This document shows, piece after piece, positions 1-12,490 of a stretch of DNA of 64,000 nt. The stretch comes from Onchocerca volvulus (lineage: Eukaryota; Nematoda; Chromadorea; Rhabditida; Onchocercidae). A program made the translations under genes and the position numbers. The stretch is taken from the NCBI GenBank assembly GCA_000499405.2, contig HG738139.1, positions 11,432,616 through 11,496,615 of the forward strand. Reading direction: 5' to 3'. Under the pieces are notes generated by a model that had not been told where the DNA came from, did not search any database, and was given only the letters and a program-made list of their open reading frames with translations. How positions within the stretch are numbered: the stretch's first letter is position 1; the number at the start of each line of letters is the position of its first letter.

Positions 1-388
1 GACGATAAAAAATTGTTGAGCAACATATATGAAGCAGTTATTATAAGTCCAAAAGATTTACATATTAAAAAAAAAAAATCGGTCTATATTAACTTTTAAC
101 CATCAGTAAAGTTGTAATGATTTGCATATTTAACAAAATTATATCAGGATAAATGTTTTACATTTGTTCAGATTTATCTCGAAGCAGAACTAGATTTTAT
201 TCATGCAATGCAATCATTGCGATCTTTTTAAGACAAGAAAAAAAGAGCTTTTTTTTTTTTTAATTTGAATGATTGGTTTGCTTGTTCTCGTTTCTCATTA
301 TTTATTTTAAAAGTTTAAATTTTTAAAATTGAAAAAGAAGCAAAATTTTAAGTTAGAAAAAATAAAGTAAAAATGAACTGTTTTTCAG
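1..388 (+). other. Intron of HGH1 homologue (3' end of an upstream intron)
   Basis: This AT-rich stretch ends in a pyrimidine-rich acceptor, tttttcag at 381-388, directly before the first recognisable HGH1 exon. No coding similarity is visible in it. The upstream exons must lie left of the window. Confidence 0.6.
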
Positions 389-576
389 CTTGTCATTCGA
401 TGCTTCTGGATAAAAATGATGAATTGTTGAGTACACTGTTCAAACCATTAGCTGATGTAAATGATAATTTGGATGATGATGAAATTGAAAAGTTACCACT
501 TCAGTTGCAATATTATGAAGGTCATCGATGTCAAGATCCATTGATCACAAGCAAAATTATCGACTCACTCTATCAG
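389..576 (+). CDS. HGH1: HGH1 homologue, penultimate exon
   Basis: The exon begins after tttttcag with two bases that complete a split codon and ends at cag before gtgact. It encodes CHSMLLDKNDELLSTLFKPL followed by an acidic stretch (NDNLDDDEIEK) and LPLQLQYYEGHR, the conserved landmark of the family. Confidence 0.82.
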
Positions 577-1701
577 GTGACTATATTTTCTGATAAAACA
601 ATCATAATAAATTATAGATAATTCAGAATAAGGCAGAAGATTTGTCTATGTTTTGCAATGCTGCTAATGCAGATGCGTGTCATTAGTATGCAATCAATGT
701 ATTTACATGCCGTTAATCTAAGATGATTGGCTAAAACAAAATAATAGATGTTAGTAATATTGACATTTAAACTATCAAGTTCAGTAATATAACATTTCAA
801 CTTTAGATCATAGGTCAGCATGCTTTTTACTGATGTTACTAAGCCAAGAAATGCTTTTTTTTACATTAGCATATAAAATAAGGATAAGATATCGAATTAA
901 ATATGCGTATAAATTGAAATCAGAGGTTAATTTTTTATGATTATTGCCGATCTTCTACTGCCAATATAAATGTATATATGAAGTGCACCATTTCAATCTG
1001 AATTGTTTTATTGATTTTTCTTATATTTCATCTCTTTCTAAACTCATCCAAGTATTATTTCGAAACATGGTAGGAATCACATATAATATTTAACAGATTT
1101 ATGACCAATAACTTTTCTCGTTAAAATGAGTAAATAATTTAGCACAGTTTATGTTCTAAAGTATCAGATATTACAGAAGTTCGTTAGTTAAATAATTTAT
1201 CAAGCTAAGTTTGTCTTAGATAAGAAAGACAACGAAAAGATAATAATGATGTAATTGTATAGCAGAGGAGGGAAGATTAATCAAATCTCACCAGGATCTG
1301 TGAATGTGATTAATTATCAGTTCTATTCTATTGAATAATCTTTTTTTTTTTTTGCCAACTAAGAAAAGAATTTGGAAAAATTATTGCTTGTTTTTGAAAT
1401 AAAATCCAAAAAAATTCTCAAATAATAATTCACCTTTTGTCTTCCAAAGCAACTGTTTGTTTGCTTCTTTTTCATAAGTCTAATTAAGTCTACGTTTATT
1501 TGCATGCTGCATTTAACTGATTAAAGAATTGATTTCTTGTTCCTTTTTGAATTTTTTAATTCTGTACTTTTCAAAATATTACATATTAGTTTATGAATAA
1601 TTTTCCATATTATGTTATTTGCATTGATTTATAAATTGACCAAATAAGTGTTAGCATTATTTTCTCACTTTAATATTAATTTTTGTTTGATCATTATTAT
1701 T

Positions 1702-1755
<54 letters not shown>

Positions 1756-4700
1756 TTTCCATATAATCATTTTCACCACCACATATTGACTTATCCAAGA
1801 ACTGTTTCATTAAAATATAGTTATCGCATTTAGGAAGGAAAGAATATCTGCGATAGATTAAATGCAAAAATGGCAGAATTCTTCCTTTATAGGATAATTT
1901 TATTTAATTGAAATTAGACATTTAAACACCTCTATGAAAATTTAATATTTTGGCATCGAATAAATGTTACCGTTAAAGATAGGAAAATCGGAGAGAAAAA
2001 AGAAAGAAAAGAGACCCAATCGTTTGAATATTTTGTTTGCACTGAAGATTTACCAGATTATTATCAAGAAGCATCATATCTACTTCAGCTAAATAGTGAC
2101 ATTATGATAGAGAGATAGGAGGAAGGAAGAGGATAAGTTTTATTTGAGCTTGAACGGATTTCATCCACTCAAATTTCATTTGCAACCTAACGACAGTTAC
2201 CCCTTTTAGCACATTTTTTTTGATAAAACTAGTTCCAGTAGCTTCTTCAAACTTGCAAGATGAATTGATACGAAACACTTAGGAAGAATAAAGGCGAGAC
2301 CGATTTTTCTATTTTTATATAATGGATTGTTTCGACGTTCTCTCTTGCCTCTTGAAAGTTCCGAAATTTGTTGTTCACAACAATTTTTGACAAAAGCGCT
2401 TTTTGTTACGACATTACACTTTGATGCTTGCGCTTTTATGTTTTTTCAAATTTACCGCATATTTCGTTTAAAAAAAAAAAAAATGATGAAAAGAAAGAAT
2501 AGAAATCTCGTAATAATAGTATTGTTTATGATGGTCGTGATGACAGTACAGGTAATAATGGTAATCACTGCAGTGATAATGAACATGGTAATAACGATGG
2601 TAGTAATGATTATGATGATGAAGATGATGAGAATACTGTAAAAGGGTTATTATGATTCGAGATACTAAGTTTTTTCAATATCGGAAAGCATGATATGTTT
2701 GAAAAAATGTTACAAAAAGGAATATATCTAATTATGTTGAAATTCTGTTTATTTGTACCAGCTCATATTAATTCACGAAAACTTAAATTTATCAACTTTT
2801 CGTTTTATTCAAATTAACAGAATTATTTATTAATCTTAGTTCATTGTATAGTTGTGTAATTTACATAAACCACACATGGTTTGCGCGAATTAATGCAGGG
2901 AAAATTTCAGAATCATTTAAAGTTTCGATAAATTCGTCATAAAATCAGTTATATTAAATTTGCAGATCCCTTCTGAAGCAAAGCTGTAGTTACAGTTGTT
3001 GTTAGAGTAATGTTGCTACAGAAAATATAGTTTATTATTGAGTTGAATTAAGTTGTTTATCTTCTGATTAGACGATCATAGGTTATGCCGATAAGAAGTT
3101 TACGCTAAGTTGACGATTCGTAGCTTCTGGCGTTAGATAGAAGCTCGAAATAGCTTTCGGAAGACAAAGTTTGAAGTTAAGCATGCGGATAGACAATTAT
3201 TTATTTGTAGACATAGAAACAGATATTTTGGATTATTTCAGCAAATGGCTTAATTTTATGGTTATGGTAATATATAAAGTGAAGGAAGAAGCCATAGATA
3301 TTGATTCAGAAATCACGGATGATTGCTTAATGTTTTATCAACTTGAAATAAATCACTGATGCATATTATTAACAACTGATAGTATTTTACTAATTTATCA
3401 CTGATAACGAGTGTAGTCCTTCTTTTTCTATTAGCTTATTTTTTCCTGTTTTTAAATGATTAACCTGAACATGATATTTAAAAAAAAAAATTGATTTTTT
3501 TTTTTTTTTGCATAATAACACGGATGATATTTTGCTGAATCAGTTGAATAAATCAGTAGTACAAGACTTGCAATTATCAAATTATTTCTTTTACTATTGA
3601 TATCATACAGATAGGATTGCAAGCATATCCGATACTAATTTCGGTACTAATTTTTCAAATTTAGATTTCTTTAATTCTGTACTTCTTATTTTAAAGAATA
3701 AATAGTATTTCTTGTGAAGGATTCTCTTTTGAAAAAGAAACACAGCTAATTACGGATAATTTTGAATTATTCTTTCCATTTCGCGGTAGTATTTTGTTTT
3801 TCCAGTAAACTTTTATGATTTAATGAAAGGACAAATTTTAATAAGTCAAAGAGATTACTCGAGCAATTTATTTTCAGAAAATGTTGGCAAAAAATTTATA
3901 AAAATGGAAGTTTGAAAATAATATAGAATTAGGAAGCAAAAAAGAAGAATTAGGAAACAAAATGAGGGAGAAAGTTGAACGCTAAAAGTGGAACGAACGA
4001 GTTCAAAGAGAACTGAAATAAATTTTTTATTTTTTTAAGATGGATTGGGTGAAAAGGTGTTAGAGACGAGTGATATTTGTTAGTTGTGTGTTTGAATACA
4101 CTTGCATCATCATCATCATCTTATAGGGTGAAAAGGAAAAAAAAAAAACGGTACAAAATAAGGCAAAAATTCTTGTACCGAAATAAAAAACGATAAAATT
4201 AAAATTTGGAGGTGCAAATTTCCTGTTCATCTAAATGAAAAATTGTCCATTTTCGGGTGATGGTTTCAGCAAAAGTAGTATATAAGAGAGCATGTTTGAG
4301 TTTTTGAAAGAAAAAAATTGAATACATTTTCACAATTTATCACTTCTCTTTCACTAAGAATGAAGAAAAAAAAAAAACGAAAAATTAAAAGAATGAAGTA
4401 ACTTTATTGAATAGAGAAGACACAAGCGAAGAAACCAAACGATTTAACACCTTTTTTTTTTTTTTTTTCACCTTTGCTGTATTTTCTTAAAATTCTTTTA
4501 AGTGTCTTTTCTCTTTCAATGATTGTTTTTTTCTTTAAAAATTTTCTGCTCATCCGTTGAAATTATTAATGAGCACGGAAAAAGATGAGGTTTTTTTTTC
4601 TTTTTCTAAAAAATTTTCACAATAAAATAGCACTTTGCAGGAACAATAATGAAATTGTTTGTTGAAGATGAAAAAAAACGAACGAATATAATAATGGTAG

Positions 4701-7357
4701 ATTAATGATAAAATTTTTGTCAATTTTTCTAATTTTAAAGATTTGGTGCTAATTAATTTTTATCCGAGACAAAAAAAAGTAAGAAGTCCATGATACAATT
4801 TCAAAGTGGAAGAAAATTTTTTTAAATTAATTGTTTGGTGTACAAAAATAAGCGACATTTTTAAAAAGTGTTATTTTAATTTTCCATGTCAATATATGAT
4901 AATAGTATGTCTATATATCACTCGTTGATTACTGTTTAAATGTTGATTTTACTGATATGTTTGTAATGTTGATTATAATTTGATTATGATACAAGTTGTA
5001 TTCTGATTATTTCTAGAAGTTTTACGTAGGTTCATTTTATACAGGAAGCTGAGAAGTCTTACGTGAAGAATTTTTACATGTAAATGAATATGTGATTTCT
5101 CGAGGACATTTGATGTTAAGATATATTAAATCAAATTTTATATTTTACGCATAATTATACAAAGTCGTGTGAAATTCCGATCAGCATTGTTTTTGATTGA
5201 ATCATCTCGTATTGATCATTTCATTTACTGAAGCGTTTAAAAAATACAAAAAACTTTCAGTTTAGATCAAAATAAAAAGAAAATATTTGCGGACCGATAA
5301 AACATTGCTAATGCTAGGAAATGCAAAGAAATAGCGAAACATTACTACGGATGTTGAATTTATTTTTTTCACCCCTTTTTTTTGTGTCGAAAATTCGTGT
5401 TATTTGACAGTTAGCGTACATTTTAATACCTTTTCTTCTCTTTTTTTTTCTTCACTTTTTCATTTTAACAAATTAGCAACTCAGAAAAGTAAGATAAATA
5501 GGAGTTTGAGGTAGAGAGAAACTAGATGGTGTCATTCACTGTGATTTCTTCGCTTCCTTTCACACATTTTTATTGGTGATACTATTTTTCGTTTCCGTTT
5601 TTTTGTTTTCTTATTTTATAATGGCAACAGATGATAATGATAATGATGGTGATGATAGTGATGGTAATAATACTTGACAAAAAAAGTGCGAAATTCTTCC
5701 GAAATGTTATTTGGAAAGTTATTTAATTAACTGTTATTGATGGTAATTCTTATTGCAGTTACGTTCATTATCATCCATCATTAATATCATCACCTTAATA
5801 AATCGATACTAATTGATTCATTATCATTATTACTATAATTAATCTTATTAATAACAGAATGCAATTATCACTGTCTATAATCGGTATCTTTCAGAAGTAA
5901 TCTTCTAATCCACGATTAAGAAATCTGAGAAAAAAAAAAAAAAAAAAAAGAGAAGGAGAAAAATTTACCGTAGCATTATTTATTCGTAGTTTCTTTATTC
6001 TTGGCATACTTAATGTTGAAAAGTTTTATTTTTTAGAGGCAATTTTTTCCAATTTTTTTTTCTTTTAAATCATTTTATTTTATTTCATCTTGTTTGTTTT
6101 TTTTTCCTTTTGAATATTCATTGGTGAAGAAATTGAAAATTTAGTAGAATGTGATAGTACTGTTTGTTGTAGATGTTAAACAAGCTTATTTTACATTCTA
6201 CTCGACACTAAGAAATTCCTTTCTCTTGTGATAGTTTAGAAGTTTAGAAGATTCGGATGTGGAGCCAAATGATAATTTGTAATAAATAACAAATTTAGAC
6301 TATTTGATGCAGAAATCAGTTTGAGCTCTTGAGGAAATCAGAAATCAAAAGTTTCCGATAAGAAAATCAGGAAACAAAAGCTTTCGATAGCGTAAGCGAA
6401 AAATTAAAGCAAATGGAAAAATTCTGTGCAATCAATATCATATTTACTTGGTCTATACATTAAGAATAAAATTGTATCTTTCATTAAATTAAAAAGTGAT
6501 TCAATTTTTCAATATTTATGCAATTTCAGAAGGATATTTTAATTCTGTGTTATTCTGTTTCATCTTTTTCTAGTAATACTGTAGTTAAAGCGTAAAACAA
6601 AAGTTGATGATTGAAAAAAATCGGATGGTTTGATCATTTGTAATTTTTCATTTTAAAACTGTAACTGATGTAGATTTTATTACACTGGTCAGCAATCTTT
6701 AGCCATTTATGCTGTCCAAAATTAACAGATAGAAATAGTATAATATTTGATTTTTTAAATGAAGATAATGAAACATTTATAAATTCCTTAAAAATTTGAT
6801 ATTAAATTCGGATCAATTTTACATTTCAAATTTTCATCGTGATGTTTCATGTTTTAAAAGTCTCTGCTAAATGATATCATTATTAATGGAATCTTTTTTT
6901 TTTTTTTTTTTTTTTTTAACATAAAAATACTCGAAATGTTTCATTTTTTTACATCTCGAATTTTATTTTTGTTCCATTTCTTTTTTTTTTTTTCATTGTT
7001 TTGCTTTTCAAAATTTTTTTGTTGCAGTTATGCGGAAGTGAAGTTGGTCGAAAAACATTACGCATCAAAGGTATCTACGCTTTGTTACGAGAATTTGATC
7101 GCGCTTCGTCAGCAAAGAAGAATTGCAAGTCACCGATTAATGAGAATATCACGCATAACCATTCCCAATCTAGAATTTATGAACAACAGGATCTGCAAGT
7201 TGAATTAGGTCGTGATGTTCAAAAAATGGATGCGGAGACGGAAGCTATTAGCATGCAGAATATAAAATTTCTAGGTGAAACTGGAAACTTAATGTATATA
7301 GATGGAAAAAATTGCTCGACTTTGCATGCATTGATTGGTTTACTCATTCAGGATTGA
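389..7357 (+). CDS. HGH1: HGH1 (FAM203) homologue, C-terminal part, two exons (389-576, 7028-7357)
   Basis: The spliced C-terminal part reads about 172 residues and matches the end of the HGH1 family: the block DDDEIEKLPLQLQY corresponds to the family's EEEMERLPxxLQYL, and the second exon continues with LCGSEVGRKTLRIKGIYALL, matching the GRQQVRDQGAYLILREL block. The family is an armadillo-repeat cytosolic protein reported to cooperate with TRiC and Hsp90 in folding eEF2; that role is taken from the family. The junction is phase 0 on both sides (ends cag, resumes tta) with a gtgact donor and a ttgttgcag acceptor. After LLREF the protein does not follow the usual short ending but carries about 70 extra hydrophilic residues before LHALIGLLIQD and the stop, which may correspond to the family's LIxxLIxDE block. 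The gene is partial because upstream exons are outside the window. Identity is well supported; the exact tail is less certain. Confidence 0.85.
1703..1753 (+). repeat. Poly(T) run, 51 nt
   Basis: There are 51 consecutive T residues on the coding strand of the HGH1 intron, directly readable. Such a run may be a retroposon tail on the other strand or simple slippage; no element body is recognisable next to it. Confidence 0.9.
2521..2640 (+). repeat. Imperfect GAT/GGT/AAT trinucleotide stretch
   Basis: The stretch is a degenerate run of gat, ggt, aat and agt triplets. In one frame it would read as an Asp/Asn/Gly-rich peptide ending in a stop, but the frame is closed upstream by a tag and no matching splice phase is obvious, so I treat it as low-complexity intronic DNA. 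Confidence 0.6.
7028..7357 (+). CDS. HGH1: HGH1 homologue, terminal exon
   Basis: It starts after the acceptor ttgttgcag and ends at the tga at 7355-7357. The first third is the conserved GRKTLRIKGIYALLREF block. The rest is a hydrophilic, probably disordered segment ending in LHALIGLLIQD, longer and more divergent than in other family members. Confidence 0.8.
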   Translation, partial: LCGSEVGRKTLRIKGIYALLREFDRASSAKKNCKSPINENITHNHSQSRIYEQQDLQVELGRDVQKMDAETEAISMQNIKFLGETGNLMYIDGKNCSTLHALIGLLIQD

Positions 7358-7789
7358 GAGTTTGAATTCATAGATATGGGTTAAAGGAAAAAATGTAGAT
7401 AATTATGATTTAAGTTTCTCGAGATTTTGTTATTTGATATATTGAACAAGGCACAAATTAGAGCTTCAAATTTATTTTTTTAGTTATATTTCGGGAAAAG
7501 TTAATAGGGAAATTTGTATTAAATATGTTCTAATATCTTATACAAAGTTGTTAAGATTGCTAGATATCATGGAAATATATGCTTATATTGATTTTCGATT
7601 CTTTTTTTTTTTAAATGGGATAAAAGGATGCAAAAATAGAACAGGCCAGAGTAGGTCAATTTAGGATTAAAAGATATTATATGATGGATGAAGTGGCTTT
7701 ATCTTTTCCTTTTTTCCAGTGTTCATGATTTGCAAGTTTTATACTTTCTTTAAAGTATTGGATCATTTCTTAATTTTGTTTAATAAGAC

Positions 7790-7795
7790 AATAAA
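7790..7795 (+). terminator. Possible poly(A) signal of HGH1 homologue
   Basis: This is the first AATAAA hexamer I see after the stop codon, about 430 nt downstream. In such AT-rich DNA the hexamer is common by chance, so support is weak. Confidence 0.25.
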
Positions 7796-10753
7796 TTGTT
7801 GATAAAATGCCTATTGCGTATTGATTTTGAGCCTATTTTAATATTTACATGAATTCATTATTTTGCTATTTGGACGAAATACTTCAGTCATCCATTTAAT
7901 GGCAATACTCAGGCTCAAAATTGAATAGTTTAATTTGGTTTAAATAATTTGATATACATTGAATTTATGTAAAAACTATTTTATTCCATGCTCGATTTAT
8001 CTTTTTCTCTTCATTCCTTCTTTAAGATAATGAATACCATCCAAAAATTATTATTAGATCATTGAAAGCTATCATCATTTTTAGTAGATAAATAGAAATT
8101 TTAAAATTAAATATTAGGAAAAAATTGTGCTTCTTTTTTGCCCTTAAAAAAAGAAAAAAAAATGATATGCCTTTAACACTGATTATTTTTCACTTACGAC
8201 ATACAAATTCGACTACCAATTTCTGCCATATGGTGTTAAAACTTGTTGTCACACACCAGAAATATGTCACAATTAGATCAAATCTAATTCGGTCGTTGCC
8301 AATCGACCACGGCATTGATGTTACATTTTGACAGAAGTTTTAGTGTTATTCAATAAAATTGAGTTTTGTTAATGATGATGAATGAGTTGAATTAATACAA
8401 TCAACAACCAAGCCATTTTTATTCACTTCATATGAAACAGATCAAAACCTTTGAATATACTTTTTGTTTTAATTGGCAAATTCCTAAAACTTTGAATAGA
8501 TTTTGAATTCTTATTTTATGCGGTAGTTATTTACCGTTTGTTAGGTAATTAGCATAAATAGTAGTAGTCATAATTAACAATTATAATTTGATTAGCGTGA
8601 AAGGAATTGAATTCATGTAGCAAATCAGCGCAATTTAAATTGACAAAGATATATGCAAAAAAAAAAAAGAAACTTGGGACAGAGTTTTAGTTAATAAAAA
8701 GTTTCGAAATATACTATTGCAGAATATGAGTTTTACTGATGTTCGACATAGTATTCTTTTATCTTCATTGAGCTTTGAACAATAAGATTATCTCGAAACA
8801 TATTTATTAAATTTTAATTTAAATAATTACCTGATATAAATAGTAGTTATCATACTCACTTTTATGAAATTATTAGTTATCAGTGAAATACAGGTAAAAG
8901 TGCGTGAAATGATAATCATTGATCAAGATTATTTAACAAAATAATCAAACATCTGAAACTAAAAATATTACAAAAATGTGAAGAATGCTGAAAGCCAATG
9001 AGTTCATTTTAGAGCACTTGCCATATATATCGGTCAATCTAAATCGGAAATAATTTGTTCGAATTTTTTTTACCAACAATATTCTATCAGAGTTATATTT
9101 TAATAATCAATAATCGAAATAGTAGAATTGATAATATCAAATTATCTAAGATTGTCATGATCATAATGAATTGAAAAGAAAGGAAAAAAGAAGAATAGTA
9201 TTTCTTTCATTATTTTTCTTTTTTTTTTTTTTGATAATACTAATTTAAAATTAAGTAATTAAGTACAAATTTATCAATCATTTTAACCACAGGCGGCTGT
9301 TAGCACATCGTGGCATTAAACTGTCGACAGCAATTTTTAAAGTATGTTGGTGTAAGCGTTTGTATATGTATATGTGTAGTTGTTTAATCACTTGTAAAAC
9401 AACTGTTCAAGCATTTTTTACCAAAAAAAAAATTATTAATTAGTAAATGTTGGAAATTTTGCAAATTTTAAATTCATTAATAACTTAAAGAAATTTTTCT
9501 CGATAAAAACAAAAAAAAACCCTCACTTAAAATACTTTTTTTAACGAATATGGACAAGTTTTTAATTTAAATTTGAATTAAAAATTACAAACCTTTGTAA
9601 AATTAAAGGTTAATTATTAATAAATGTATTACAATTGAAATAAAACACACGAATATATATTATTACAAAATGATTATAAAAAATAGTTTCCAAATAAATC
9701 AGAAAAGAAATCGATTAAGAGGAATAAAATCAGCATAAAAATTCGGAAAAATGGAAAAAAAAATGCAGAACTAATTGAGATTTTTGAAAATAATTAATTC
9801 ATTACAAGTAATTCATCAGTTCGTTAATAATAAATATATTTAATAAATATATATAATTCTAAATATACTAATAGAATGCATTATATTCATATTTCATCTC
9901 ATCCACAAAAATTGAATGCTTTAATTATTTTAATTAAAGCATTTGATTATAAAAATATTCCCGGAAATATATTTGTATTCAATAATAAATGATCGAAACT
10001 TTTGTTTCATAAATATCATTCATTGCATATCTTAAACAATTAAGTTAATTATTTAGATCATACAATAACGATGATAAAATACGAAAATATATCATCACAT
10101 CGTTGAAATAATTATAATTATATTATAATATAAATTACAAAATATATGCTTCTGATACTGAGGTGTGGTAATCGTATTAAAATATAAGATAGCGCTACCG
10201 TATGCTTAAAATATGCTATGGTAACAAGATATGGACATGATAACAAGATGATTGATAATACTATAACAAGTCTCAAGTTATCTGTCTATACGATTAACAA
10301 CTACCTATCTTAATACTTTTATCATATAAGTTTACGTAAAAATTAGGTCATAATGCAACAGTGAATCTTACAAGTAACACGTTTGTTACGTCAATTAAGT
10401 CTTTTGTTAGACTTTGAAAAAGTTTAACTAACGTTAAAATATCATGCAAGAATGGATGGATTCTTTTGTAACTATTGTTTTACTGATTAGGTAACGCTTA
10501 TTTACAATTCTTTCAAATATCGTGTAAATTAAACCAAAAAAAGTTCTATTAAGAATTCAAAGAACGTTTTATTATAAGCTATAAAAAGGTATATTTTAGA
10601 AAAAGTATCTTGAAAGATGTATTATAAAACAGAACTTCTAAAAAATATTTGCGTCACTTTGCGTTAGCTATGTTGAACATATTTTTGCGGCATAAACATG
10701 TAAAAATTTGATTAAAATCATACTAATTAAATCTAGCAATAATGAAGCATGCT

Positions 10754-10818
10754 ATCATAAGTTAGTTCACGTAACGTGACGGACTACGTCCGTCACGCTT
10801 TTTAATATCACTTATGAT
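10754..10818. repeat. Nested fold-back (palindromic) element, 65 bp
   Basis: Outer 9-bp perfect arms atcataagt / acttatgat (10754-10762, 10810-10818) enclose inner 10-bp perfect GC-rich arms cgtgacggac / gtccgtcacg (10775-10784, 10788-10797) separated by tac. The GC-rich core stands out from its surroundings. It could be a small fold-back or MITE-like element or a structured RNA; no coding sequence is present. Confidence 0.6.
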
Positions 10819-11329
10819 CAAGTAAATCAAAAACTTATCCTAACAACTTCCTCTATTACTCGCTATTAGTACGATAGAAAGAAAAAAGTTTACAATTTAT
10901 CCTCTAAAATTCATTCATAAATTACCTTCAGATTAAAGCAGATAATATAATACCGTAACCTATAAAAATCATAAAGAATACATTCATCTATATTTAATTT
11001 ATTCATTTATTCGATTATTCATTTAATATATGCAACATGATTGATATCTTTTACTGTTGTCGAGATTTTTTTTTTTAGCAAAATGAATATATTTAAACGT
11101 ACGTTACAATAACTTTTACTCAATAATAAAGTGATTCAAATCTGATCTAAAAAAATATAATTAATTATTTGAAAAGTAAAACTTGACATTTTTAATTTTT
11201 GTACTTTGGAAAGAAAAAAAAAAAGAGAAGGAAGTATTGAATGATAGCATTTTTATAAGCAATTTTAACCAGTTGGTTTGATCGGAGGAGTTTGGATGAG
11301 ATAGGAAGTAGGAAAATAAGAGTCAAGAT

Positions 11330-11760
11330 CATTCTAGCTAGATGGAAGAAGGATAGGCGAAACAGCGGGGAGGCGGGGGATAGATTCTCGATTTTCCCGG
11401 GAGTTTTCTCCCTTTTGTGATATTTGATAATTGTTATAATGATAATGATGATAAGTTGGTAGTAAGTAGGATGATGATGATAGCGGTAGTTGGTAGTGGT
11501 AGCGTTGGTTCGTAAATGACAAATGGGATGGTTGTTAAAAATGGTACCGCCCAGGAGCAAGGGCGGTAGTAAAAGAGCAAAGTTAGTTTCATCTTATCTC
11601 AGGGAGGGGTTTTTCCTATCTTTTAGCCCGTTCCATCCCGTCCTTTCCATCTCTCGAGAGAATTCTCCCCCGCCCCCCAAATTTTCAATCGAATTTTTTC
11701 CCCGCCTTCCACCTCGCCCTCTTCAGTTCTATGCTTTTTGTCGTTTCTCCACCCATTCAA
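11330..11760. promoter_or_regulatory. GC-rich island about 1.1-1.5 kb upstream of tbx-2
   Basis: Several G-run and C-run clusters (ggggaggcggggg near 11369, cgccccccaa near 11671) occur in otherwise AT-rich DNA. An 8-bp perfect inverted repeat, taccgccc / gggcggta (11545-11552, 11561-11568), lies inside it. Its position before tbx-2 suggests a promoter or enhancer, but this is inferred from base composition and position only. Confidence 0.35.
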
Positions 11761-11829
11761 ATGATTGAAATAACCAATAAGATTGCAAAATTTATCACAA
11801 TTGCCCACCTAAATGCTACCTACCATTCA

Positions 11830-11893
11830 TAGAACAACATACATACACATACAAACATACATACACATACAGAGACATACACAAACATACATA
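11830..11893 (+). repeat. ACATACACATAC simple repeat
   Basis: This is an irregular tandem array of acatac, acacatac and aaacatac units, directly visible. It is a simple-sequence repeat with no recognised function. Confidence 0.8.
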
Positions 11894-12171
11894 CATCCAG
11901 AGAGCAGTAAACACAACTTCGAAAGGTGTCAATTTCGTCAGTTGTCCTTGCTACTGCTCCTATCGAAAAGCTGTCCGTCGGCGTGTTATCCCATAAATGT
12001 GTCCAATTTGTCCACTACCGAAATTAACCACAATTGACATCACCTATTATCACTATTATCATTTCTTATCAATGTTAACACCATCAACATTATCATCATT
12101 GTCATCAACAATAATTATGCTTGTATTGTACAATATTCGAATATGTATTTATATTCAAGTGTTTAATAAGT

Positions 12172-12490
12172 GATTATATTTTGTTTTGATTTATTTGAAA
12201 TCTTTCAATTCCTTACAATTATCAGATTTTCTTTTTTTCTGCTATCAATCAATCTGGTATAATATACCGTATTTAGGTTAGATTATTCGTTTATTCCGAT
12301 ACTAAAGGTACAGTATATTAAGTCATTTTAATACCAATAGTACGGTATATTAATTTGATTATATTTTGTTTTTAATTTATTAAAATCTTTCAAATCTTGC
12401 AATTATCAAACTTCTTCCTCCTTTTTTTCTCCTCCAATTCGGGAAATTAAGTTATTCGTTCATTTTGATGTCAATAATACGGTATCTTAG
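12172..12490 (+). repeat. Diverged ~185-bp tandem duplication upstream of tbx-2
   Basis: The segment beginning gattatattttgtttt at 12172 recurs at 12357, and both copies continue with a shared aaatctttcaa...caattatca block and a CT-rich tract. A shorter unit of about 31 nt ending in a TAC(A/G)GTAT(A/C)TTA box occurs three times (about 12289-12320, 12322-12352, 12459-12490). The copies are diverged with small indels. The location just upstream of the tbx-2 start raises a regulatory role. Confidence 0.65.

Larger units (their letters stand above)
577..7027 (+). other. 6.45 kb intron of HGH1 homologue
   Basis: The intron lies between two phase-0 boundaries. It is very AT-rich and holds a 51-nt T run, an Asp/Asn-codon-like GAT repeat near 2.5 kb, another GAT-rich stretch near 5.62-5.68 kb and an A run near 5.93 kb. 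A slightly more GC-rich structured patch lies at about 3060-3180. I recognise no embedded gene. Confidence 0.65.

Noticed and set aside
2327..2641. 104-codon plus-strand frame rich in Met and Val
   Set aside because: The second half is a translated GAT/ATG-type trinucleotide repeat; no splice phase links it to the HGH1 exons.
5507..5514. TGAGGTAG, the let-7 family seed
   Set aside because: The following bases do not match let-7 beyond the seed and I see no complementary arm within about 80 nt on either side, so no precursor hairpin is supported.
11192..11808. Overlapping open frames of 60-120 codons on both strands
   Set aside because: They coincide with a GC-rich, low-stop island and have repetitive composition without family similarity; better explained as non-coding GC-rich DNA.
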